The notes beneath the pieces were generated by a model. That model was given only the letters and a program-made list of their open reading frames with translations, had not been told where the DNA came from and did not search any database. A stretch of 12,438 nt of DNA, taken from assembly GCA_045617225.1 (NCBI GenBank), contig JAZLIC010000110.1, positions 1 to 12,438 on the forward strand, in the 5' to 3' direction. The position numbers were made by a program, and so were the translations under genes. The first letter of the stretch is position 1; each line of letters starts with the position of its first letter. The stretch is from JAZLIC01 sp045617225 (GTDB lineage: Bacteria > Bacillota > Clostridia > Monoglobales > Monoglobaceae). Shown here in pieces: positions 1 to 6,071 of this stretch.

Positions 1-1461
1 ATTGAATGGGTCAACAATACGAATTCTGTCAATACCGACTGCTCTGCCCAAAAGTTCAAGGTCAACCTGCTTAGTCGCCTCTCCCTTTAAAGTTTTGCCG
101 GTTGTAGGATTATCCTGATGACCTGTCATACCTGTAATAGAGTTGTCGAGTATCATCACGGTATTTATACCCTTATTGTAAACAATTTCAATCAAGCCGG
201 TGATACCTGAATGAATAAAGGTTGAATCACCGATTACCGCAATGGTATTCTTTGCAAATTCTTTGCCTCTTGCAAGGGACATACCAAATGACATACCGAC
301 ACTTGCGCCCATACATACAACTGCATCAATTGAACTTAGCGGAGCAACTGCGCCAAGAGTATAGCAACCAATATCGCCGCAAACATTCACGCCAAGTTTT
401 TTTAAAACATAGAATGTTGCACGATGCGGACATCCCGGACAAAGTACCGGCGGACGAACGGGAACTTCTTCATCTGATTTTGCAAAGTCAACAGAATTTT
501 CGCCTGTAATCAGCTCTTTTATTTTTTTGGAACTAAGCTCATAGCAAATCGGGAAAAGCGATTTTCCAATAACTTTAACGCCGATATTGTTACAATGTTC
601 CTCAATAAACGGGTCAAGTTCTTCTACCACATAAAGTTTCTCAACCTTAGACGCAAATTCACGGATAAGCTCCGTAGGGAGCGGATAAATCATACCGATT
701 TTAAGCACTGAAACGCTCTCTCCGAAAGCTTCTTTAACGTAGTGATAGCACATTCCCGAAGTAATAATACCTATCTTTGTATCACCGTATTCCACTTTAT
801 TAAGCGGTGTTGTTTCGGCAAGCTTCGAAAGCTTTTGAATTCTGTCCTCTACAACAGGGTGACGCTTAATTGCGTTTCCGGGCATCATAACAAACTTAGA
901 AATATCTTTTTGATATTCACGAACCGGAATTTCCACTCTTTCCGAAAGCTCAACAAGGCTTTGTGAGTGTGCAACACGTGTAGACAAACGATAAAGCATA
1001 GGTGTGTCGTATTCTTCACTGATTTCATAAGCGTATTTTATGTATTCCTTACATTCGGTACTGTCAGAAGGCTCAAGCATAGGTATTTTTGAAGCCTTGG
1101 CATAATGACGGCTGTCCTGCTCATTCTGCGAAGAATGCATACTTGGGTCATCTGCTACGCCAATTACAAGACCGCCGTTTACACCTGTATAACCTACTGT
1201 AAACAATGGGTCAGCCGCAACATTTAAACCAACATGCTTCATTGCGCAAAATGACCTTGCTCCGCCTATTGATGCACCTATTGCAACTTCCAAAGCTACC
1301 TTTTCATTAGGCGCCCATTCTGCATATATTTCTTCATACTTTGCCGCAAACTCGGTAATTTCCGTACTCGGTGTTCCCGGATAAGCAGTTGATACACGCA
1401 CTCCGTTTTCGTATAAACCGCGTGCAACTGCCTCGTTACCAAGCATCAATTTCTTTTTCAT
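1..1461 (-). CDS. iorA: Indolepyruvate:ferredoxin oxidoreductase alpha subunit, IorA (3' end cut off by the window)
   Basis: Catalytic subunit of the thiamine-diphosphate enzyme that oxidatively decarboxylates aryl-pyruvates from aromatic amino acids to aryl-acetyl-CoA, passing electrons to ferredoxin in the cytoplasm. I translated the frame by hand: it is open from the ATG at 1461 to the window edge, 487 codons. Visible landmarks are the N-terminal YPGTPSTEI stretch (residues 27-35), the GVADDPSMHSSQNEQDSR segment (101-118) typical of this family, CPGCPHR (341-347), and the ThDP/Mg motif starting at GDS (411-413) and running to DNSITG. Family members are usually close to 600 residues, so the C-terminal ferredoxin-like iron-sulfur domain and the usual partner iorB should lie to the left, outside the window. 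An AAAGGA ribosome binding site sits about 9 bases before the ATG. It lies 47 bases after the third M42 gene and probably also has its own promoter (1503-1532). Confidence 0.95.
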   Translation of the reverse strand, partial: MKKKLMLGNEAVARGLYENGVRVSTAYPGTPSTEITEFAAKYEEIYAEWAPNEKVALEVAIGASIGGARSFCAMKHVGLNVAADPLFTVGYTGVNGGLVIGVADDPSMHSSQNEQDSRHYAKASKIPMLEPSDSTECKEYIKYAYEISEEYDTPMLYRLSTRVAHSQSLVELSERVEIPVREYQKDISKFVMMPGNAIKRHPVVEDRIQKLSKLAETTPLNKVEYGDTKIGIITSGMCYHYVKEAFGESVSVLKIGMIYPLPTELIREFASKVEKLYVVEELDPFIEEHCNNIGVKVIGKSLFPICYELSSKKIKELITGENSVDFAKSDEEVPVRPPVLCPGCPHRATFYVLKKLGVNVCGDIGCYTLGAVAPLSSIDAVVCMGASVGMSFGMSLARGKEFAKNTIAVIGDSTFIHSGITGLIEIVYNKGINTVMILDNSITGMTGHQDNPTTGKTLKGEATKQVDLELLGRAVGIDRIRIVDPFN

Positions 1462-1502
1462 ACTATCTGTCCTTTCAAAAAAGTTTTACATTATATAAAG
1501 AT

Positions 1503-1532
1503 ATTATATCACAAAAGTGATATAGTTTTCAA
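1503..1532 (-). promoter_or_regulatory. Likely sigma-A promoter of iorA
   Basis: On the minus strand TTGAAA (1527-1532) is followed after 18 bases by a perfect TATAAT (1503-1508), about 40 bases before the iorA start. The -35 matches consensus at five of six positions. The element overlaps the last codons and TGA stop of the preceding M42 gene, so iorA may be transcribed both from here and by read-through. Confidence 0.55.
1505..1524. promoter_or_regulatory. Perfect 20-bp palindrome in the iorA promoter spacer, candidate operator
   Basis: TATATCAC-AAAA-GTGATATA: two exact 8-base arms around a 4-base centre. It fills the space between the -35 and -10 of the iorA promoter and covers the TGA stop (1509-1511) of the upstream gene. 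A site there would be blocked by a bound dimeric repressor. The arms are AT-rich and no clear T-run follows on the minus strand, so it looks more like an operator than a terminator. I do not recognise the cognate regulator. Confidence 0.4.
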
Positions 1533-2402
1533 TAACAATTTCTCTGATTTTTCAACATCTTTAAGATAAATTTTTTCCATACCTGACTGAATATCACGCA
1601 CAGGTACGCAAAAGTTTCCGCATCTTCCTCCTCTGAACTTAATGCTCGTTTCTCCAAATGGCGTACAATTTTCATTTGACACAATGATTTGGCAATCATT
1701 CTCGCCCGAAAGTACAACGTTTTTGATTGCTTCATCAATAATGGTGTCTTTGCTCTTAAATATTATACCACATCCATTTCCGCAGTTAAAGTCCTCTGCT
1801 TCATTCATTGCACTGAATGACAAAATATATGGCTCGGTATCAGATATAATATTTTCGCTTAAATTTTTTGAAACAAAAAATGTTAAAGAAAACGGCTTTT
1901 CATCATTACAAAATGCTTTTAAAGCGTTGATACAAACATATGCCGGAATAATATTCGATACAAAACTTCCGCAAATCATTCCGCTAAACTTTTTAAAATC
2001 ATCAATAATCTCTGTAAAGCTATACAGCTTTACATCATCAGACATACATTCGCCTATATCAATATACAAGTCTTTTGTATTTAGGTCGCCTTCTGTATCC
2101 TTCAAAGGTAAAATCAAGCCTTCCGTGCCATCTTCCAAGACGGCTTCTTTGTTTATCAGGGCTTTAGGTGATATATAATCATCGGTAATAAATTTTATTT
2201 TTTCGTCTTCGACTTTTGTAATCATTAACTTAATGGGTTTTAGGGGGCATATAAGCTTTACTCCTCCCTCTCCTCTTTGCAGAGTGATGTTTCCGAGGTT
2301 ATCAGCTTTGATTGTGCAGTCATTAAATTCGGTTTTTAAAATATCTTCAATCCTTTTATAAAAATCCTTGCTAAGCATAGCTTCATATAACTTTTTAAGC
2401 AC
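1509..2402 (-). CDS. Highly degenerate M42-peptidase-like protein, third gene of the trio (predicted non-catalytic)
   Basis: A 297-residue protein that I place in the M42 (TET aminopeptidase) fold by alignment to its neighbour, not by intact motifs. Shared stretches are MLKKLYE at the start, NLGNI (35-39), the LMITKVED strand, LYIDIG (112-117) and the C-terminal VPVRDIQSG (against LPCKNLNSG in the neighbour). Every catalytic position is changed: the HxD pair is P53-x-K55, the bridging Asp is V148, the catalytic/ligand Glu pair is K179-N180, the second Asp is about S195, and the last His is Q272. No peptidase activity is expected, yet the frame is long, intact and has a good ribosome binding site. 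I prefer the GTG at 2402: AGAGGTGA ends 5 bases before it, whereas the GTG at 2411 lies inside that site. It overlaps the preceding gene by 8 bases. A structural or substrate-binding subunit is the likeliest role (inference). Confidence 0.75.
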   Translation of the reverse strand: MLKKLYEAMLSKDFYKRIEDILKTEFNDCTIKADNLGNITLQRGEGGVKLICPLKPIKLMITKVEDEKIKFITDDYISPKALINKEAVLEDGTEGLILPLKDTEGDLNTKDLYIDIGECMSDDVKLYSFTEIIDDFKKFSGMICGSFVSNIIPAYVCINALKAFCNDEKPFSLTFFVSKNLSENIISDTEPYILSFSAMNEAEDFNCGNGCGIIFKSKDTIIDEAIKNVVLSGENDCQIIVSNENCTPFGETSIKFRGGRCGNFCVPVRDIQSGMEKIYLKDVEKSEKLLLKTISLL

Positions 2403-3321
2403 TGTAATCACCTCTTAATAATTCGGTTAAAAGCTTTAACATTGAGCTTATATCTTCTCTGTCTGCGATATTACTGCCGGAGTTTAGATTTTTACATGGC
2501 AGACTGATTAAAACGGTAGGAATTCCGTCATTTTTACGACTTATTTTATCGACAAGGAAGTTTTCTTTTTGGCTTACATCAAATTGAATATTTATACCTG
2601 CGTTTTCTGAGGCGTGTTTTATTTTATTTGTCAAGTTGTTGTTTGTAAATGTCAAGGAAATCGCAGGTCCGCTCCCTAAAACTATATCATTATTTTCAAT
2701 GCAGTCTAAAACAATAGCGAAAGAATAATCCTTCTCTTTAAGCGCTACTTCTCCTCCTCTTGCGTAAACCTCGCCTTGTACAGACAGCAGTGCGTCAAAG
2801 CTTTTATTTTCTTTTAGTAACTCACAAATCAAAGAGCAACCTATTCTGCTTCTAAACGCCTTTCCTTTGATGCGACTGTTGCCAAGCTCTGTGTATTCAC
2901 TGCATAAAAACGCTTTATCGCCCGGAATCACAAATTTATCTGCATCGGATTTGTTTTTTGCACCGATATCTATAAATAAGTCATTTATTTCAGGTGTTTT
3001 TTCTCTTTCTTCTTTTGTTGTAAGATGTATCGCCTTGATGCCGATAACGCCGTTTATTCCATTGATTGTTACATATTTTGAAATTAAGTTTTCGGCTTTA
3101 AGACTTCCGATTATATCAAACTTTAAATATCCGTCTTCCAATATTTTTGTAATTATAAGCGAAGGCTCGTCCATGTGTGAAACAACGAGAGTATCACTGT
3201 TATTATCAATAAAAAGATTACCTAATTTATCAACTTCTCCACCGAATTTGTTTTTTATATAATCACGCACGGCATCTTCCTCGCCCGATGTGGCATTAAG
3301 CTCAGATAATTCTTTAAGCAC
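2395..3321 (-). CDS. M42-family pseudo-peptidase, middle gene of the trio (incomplete active site)
   Basis: A 308-residue protein clearly of the M42 family (cytoplasmic, co-catalytic metal aminopeptidases that form dodecameric shells). The fold markers are intact: SHMDEPSLIITK (48-59), IGSLKAENLISKYVTI (71-86) and AIHLTTKEE with LFIDIGA (97-121) of the canonical inserted dimerisation domain, then IPGD (132-135). The active site is not intact. H49 and D51 remain, but the metal-bridging Asp of the usual A-x-D-x-R is R157, the catalytic Glu of the Glu-Glu pair is G183 (E184 remains), D206 remains, and the C-terminal ligand His is N280. A dinuclear centre cannot form normally. The start is GTG at 3321, sharing one base with the TAG stop of the upstream gene, with GGGAGGTG just before it. 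The upstream gene product is the obvious partner. It could be a regulatory or shell subunit. Confidence 0.88.
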   Translation of the reverse strand: MLKELSELNATSGEEDAVRDYIKNKFGGEVDKLGNLFIDNNSDTLVVSHMDEPSLIITKILEDGYLKFDIIGSLKAENLISKYVTINGINGVIGIKAIHLTTKEEREKTPEINDLFIDIGAKNKSDADKFVIPGDKAFLCSEYTELGNSRIKGKAFRSRIGCSLICELLKENKSFDALLSVQGEVYARGGEVALKEKDYSFAIVLDCIENNDIVLGSGPAISLTFTNNNLTNKIKHASENAGINIQFDVSQKENFLVDKISRKNDGIPTVLISLPCKNLNSGSNIADREDISSMLKLLTELLRGDYSA

Positions 3322-4304
3322 TAAAAAACACCTCCCTTAATTGATAAAGCAATCATTTTTGAAACCGTTTCAATATCATCTAAATCCAGTGTTTCAACAT
3401 ATGTGTGCATATATCTTATCGGAATCGAAATAAGTGCAGAGGGTACTCCGTTTCCGCTGACCTGTATTGCCCAAGCATTTGTTCCGCTTGAAGAACTTGC
3501 GACCTCAATTTCAAAGGGCAAATTATTTGTTTTTGCAATATTGATAATTCCCTTTGTAATTCGATTATCAAGGTTGGGGCCTCTGCATATTACACTGCCG
3601 CACCCTAACTTGAAAACTCCTGTATCATCATTAGTATCAGGGGTTTTGCCAAAGGTAACATCTATACAAAGCGCCGCATCAGGCTTAATATCATATCCGC
3701 TTTTGCGTGCTCCTCGAAGTCCAAGCTCCTCTTGTGAAGAAAAAAGAATATACAAGTCATAAGAGATATCTGCATTTTTTAATTGATTAAGTGCGAGTAA
3801 AACTGATGCTATGCCTGCTCTGTTATCCATCGCAGAGCCGGATACCGTGCGATTTAAAAGCATATTAAAATTTGATTTTGGCAAGATTGGCGTTCCGATT
3901 TTCACAATTTTACTAATATCTTCAAAAACATATCCGGTATCAATTAAGAACTTTCCGTTTTTAGAGCAAATAATTCCGCTTATTTGCGTATCGCCTAAAA
4001 TAATCACATCAGTCATTGGAAGTATTCTTAAATCAATTCCGCCAAGGTTTTTGAATTCAATAGAACCATCTTCGTTTATCTTAGACACTATAAGTCCTAC
4101 CTGGTCAAGATGTGCATCAATCATAAGCTTTTTTGCATTCTTTTTTCCGCAAGAGATATAGCCAATGACGGATTTTGATTTATCAGACCACACCTTATCG
4201 CAAAACTGTTTAAGATATGATTTCAAAAGCACAACCATTGCATCTTCAAATCCGCTTGGCGCAGGACAATGGCTTAAATTTAAAAGCAATTCTTCAGTTT
4301 TCAT
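3321..4304 (-). CDS. M42-family metallopeptidase (TET/glutamyl aminopeptidase or endoglucanase M-like), catalytically complete
   Basis: A 327-residue cytoplasmic aminopeptidase of family M42, which trims peptides from the N-terminus using two metal ions and normally forms a dodecameric shell. All expected residues are present: H65 and D67 (AHLDQVG), bridging D160 (SAMDNRAG), the catalytic base and ligand E192-E193 (QEELGLRGA), D215 (CIDVT) and H300 (IRYMHT). SSSSGTNAW (270-278) is also typical. The inserted domain is short and lacks the long lid loop seen in the second gene. I place the start at the ATG at 4304 with GAGAGG upstream. An upstream in-frame extension of 44 residues is AT-rich, crosses the promoter and has no ribosome binding site. 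It leads the operon of three M42-fold genes and is divergent from spoIIM. Old annotations of this family as endoglucanase M or cellulase are misleading. Confidence 0.93.
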   Translation of the reverse strand: MKTEELLLNLSHCPAPSGFEDAMVVLLKSYLKQFCDKVWSDKSKSVIGYISCGKKNAKKLMIDAHLDQVGLIVSKINEDGSIEFKNLGGIDLRILPMTDVIILGDTQISGIICSKNGKFLIDTGYVFEDISKIVKIGTPILPKSNFNMLLNRTVSGSAMDNRAGIASVLLALNQLKNADISYDLYILFSSQEELGLRGARKSGYDIKPDAALCIDVTFGKTPDTNDDTGVFKLGCGSVICRGPNLDNRITKGIINIAKTNNLPFEIEVASSSSGTNAWAIQVSGNGVPSALISIPIRYMHTYVETLDLDDIETVSKMIALSIKGGVF

Positions 4305-4334
4305 TATACTACCTCTCAATAAAATTTCGTATAT

Positions 4335-4363
4335 ATTGTAACACAAATATCTTTTAAATACAA
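4335..4363 (-). promoter_or_regulatory. Likely promoter of the M42 operon
   Basis: On the minus strand TTGTAT (4358-4363), a 17-base spacer, then TACAAT (4335-4340) preceded by TGT, giving an extended -10. It lies about 30 bases before the ATG of the first M42 gene, in the 137-base region shared with the divergent spoIIM. I found no convincing sigma-E element for spoIIM on the other strand, though the stretch is so AT-rich that weak matches are uninformative. Confidence 0.5.
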
Positions 4364-4441
4364 TCAAACAAAATAAATATTGGTATTTTTTAAAATTTAA
4401 AACAATATATATATTAAAAAATATACGAAAGGACAATACAG

Positions 4442-5071
4442 ATGAAAAAGAAAAGCTATTTAATCAAAGAATTAAAAGAGAGAGTTTGCAAAGATAAAAA
4501 CAGGTATTTTACGGCATTATTTGTGATTGCGGCAGGATTTTTAATCGGTATAATTACCGCAGTGATACTAAACGAAAGCAGAACAGATGCTTTAAATAAT
4601 TTTCTTAACAATTTCTTTTCCGCCTATTCTCTGCAATCGGTATCAAAAGCAGAAGTCTTTAAATTATCCCTTGCAGAAAACATCAGAACGGTTTTAGTTA
4701 TATTTATAGGCGAATTTTCAATTTTTCTTATGCCAATATCTCTTTTACATTTAGGCGGCAGAAGTTTTAGACTTGGCTTTTTAATTGCCTTTATAATCAG
4801 GTACAACTTTTTAAAAGGTGCATTTTTAACATTTATAGCAATTCTTCCGCACAATATAATATTTATGACAGCACTCGTTGCGTATTGCGCCTTCACAATG
4901 TCCGTAGCATATGAAATATCGAAAGTACGAAAGGACGGTAATGAATACAAAAATCGCAAAAAACTTTACATAAAATCTCTGAAACCGCTTTTTATTGTAT
5001 TTTTATTTGTTTTATGTACAAGCTTATTTGAAGGATTCATTGTTCCGACACTTATAAAAATAATAATATAG
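4442..5071 (+). CDS. spoIIM: Stage II sporulation protein M (SpoIIM, DUF95 family)
   Basis: Membrane protein needed for engulfment of the forespore. In the known system it anchors the SpoIID and SpoIIP peptidoglycan hydrolases at the septal membrane of the mother cell. The 209 residues match the family's usual size. A basic N-terminus (MKKKSYLIKELKERV) is followed by about five membrane segments: roughly 23-43, 84-106, 109-124, 126-153 and 182-203. GFIVP near the C-terminus and the basic loop around 160-180 fit the family. The ATG at 4442 has AAAGGA about 8 bases upstream. It is followed by xerD on the same strand after 86 bases, an arrangement common in Clostridia. Its presence argues that the host forms endospores. 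The family call rests on overall pattern, since SpoIIM has few sharp motifs. Confidence 0.82.
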   Translation: MKKKSYLIKELKERVCKDKNRYFTALFVIAAGFLIGIITAVILNESRTDALNNFLNNFFSAYSLQSVSKAEVFKLSLAENIRTVLVIFIGEFSIFLMPISLLHLGGRSFRLGFLIAFIIRYNFLKGAFLTFIAILPHNIIFMTALVAYCAFTMSVAYEISKVRKDGNEYKNRKKLYIKSLKPLFIVFLFVLCTSLFEGFIVPTLIKIII

Positions 5072-5090
5072 AATAATTATTAAAAAACAC

Positions 5091-5119
5091 TTGTAAAATA
5101 GCGAAAGTTTATGTAGAAT
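5091..5119 (+). promoter_or_regulatory. Likely promoter of xerD-purD
   Basis: TTGTAA (5091-5096), a 17-base spacer and TAGAAT (5114-5119), about 40 bases before the xerD start. The -10 forms half of a 12-base perfect palindrome, TAGAATATTCTA (5114-5125). It would allow xerD and purD to be expressed independently of spoIIM. Confidence 0.5.
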
Positions 5120-5157
5120 ATTCTAAGAGAAAACTTTAATTTGCGGAGGTGAGCATT

Positions 5158-6045
5158 TTGGAGTCGGTTTTAAAGAATTATTCTGCATATCTTAAAAATA
5201 TCAAAAAAGTTTCCAAAAATACTCTTGATTCATATAACCGTGACCTTGTGAAGTTTAAAGAGTATTTGGTGGGCAAGAAAATAAACGACTTTACAAAGGT
5301 AAGCAGTACAACTGTTTTGAACTACTTACTATTTATGCAAAAAAGCGGTACATCTCCCTCCACTATCTCCAGAAATTTAGCGTCGATACGCGCTTTTTAC
5401 AAATATCTTGTTAAAACAAGAAAAACCAAAACCGACCCGACCGAAGATGTGCCAAGCTTTAAAGCGGAGAAAAAGCTTCCGCAAATCTTAACCGGTGAAG
5501 AAGTTGAGCTTTTGCTTGCCCAACCTAAATGCGTTGATGAAAAAGGTTATCGTGATAAGGCAATGCTTGAACTGTTGTACGCAACGGGAATTCGTGTCAG
5601 TGAACTTATAAACCTTACCCTTGATGATATAAATCTTAATACAGGCTATATCAAGTGTAAATCATCTAACAAAGAACGGATAATTCCGATTTATACAATT
5701 GCACAAGAGTCTGTCAGGGATTATTTAAACAAGGCACGCCCTAAAATTGATAAAACCAAGTCGGAACGCACCTTGTTTTTAAACTTAAACGGTTTACCTA
5801 TGTCAAGACAAGGCTTTTGGAAGATAATAAAGCATTATAAAGAACTTGCTGAAATCAAAAAAGACATAAACCCAAATACGCTCAGACATTCATTTGCTAC
5901 ACACCTTTTGGAAAACGGCGCGGATTTGAAGTCGATACAGGAAATGCTCGGTCATACCGATATTTCTACAACACAAATATATACAAGGATAGTAAATAAT
6001 AAACTTGCAGAAACTTATAAGCGTTCGCATCCACGTGCGAAGTAA
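5158..6045 (+). CDS. xerD: Site-specific tyrosine recombinase, XerD type
   Basis: Cytoplasmic tyrosine recombinase of the Xer family, which resolves chromosome dimers at dif before division. It has 295 residues, normal for XerC/XerD. The N-terminal SAM-like core-binding domain spans about 1-90 (SKNTLDSYNRDL), and the catalytic domain follows. Active-site residues by comparison with E. coli XerD are R146 (TGIRVSEL), K168, R243 (TLRHSFATHLL), H266 (LGHTDISTTQIYT) and the nucleophile Y275. The position of the first His of the HxxR motif is N240, an unusual change. Start: the GTG at 5149 lies within the ribosome binding site GGAGGTGA, so I choose the TTG at 5158, 5 bases after that site. purD follows after 26 bases, probably co-transcribed. 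The XerD-like GADLKSIQEMLGH and STTQIYT and the spoIIM neighbourhood favour XerD over XerC or a mobile integrase. Confidence 0.88.
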   Translation: MESVLKNYSAYLKNIKKVSKNTLDSYNRDLVKFKEYLVGKKINDFTKVSSTTVLNYLLFMQKSGTSPSTISRNLASIRAFYKYLVKTRKTKTDPTEDVPSFKAEKKLPQILTGEEVELLLAQPKCVDEKGYRDKAMLELLYATGIRVSELINLTLDDINLNTGYIKCKSSNKERIIPIYTIAQESVRDYLNKARPKIDKTKSERTLFLNLNGLPMSRQGFWKIIKHYKELAEIKKDINPNTLRHSFATHLLENGADLKSIQEMLGHTDISTTQIYTRIVNNKLAETYKRSHPRAK

Positions 6046-6071
6046 TAAAATTTATACAAAGGAGATTTATG

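Noticed and set aside
222..966. Rightward open frames of 95 and 74 codons inside 1-1461.
   Set aside because: They lie opposite the clearly conserved iorA frame, show no recognisable domain and have no good ribosome binding sites.
1505..1524. Palindrome read as an intrinsic terminator of the M42 operon.
   Set aside because: The stem is almost all A/T with only one or two G-C pairs per arm and no run of T follows on the minus strand. It fits an operator in a promoter spacer better.
4305..4436. A 44-residue hydrophobic N-terminal extension of the first M42 protein that looks like a membrane leader.
   Set aside because: It is a translation of AT-rich promoter DNA, has no ribosome binding site, and the internal ATG at 4304 has GAGAGG upstream and starts where M42 proteins normally start.
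4364..4441. Sigma-E promoter for spoIIM.
   Set aside because: The best partial matches have wrong spacing or miss key -10 bases. The stretch is so AT-rich that weak matches carry no weight.
5158..6045. xerD gene as a mobile-element integrase.
   Set aside because: No attachment-site repeats, excision gene or other mobile genes are nearby, and the length and spoIIM/purD setting match a chromosomal Xer gene.
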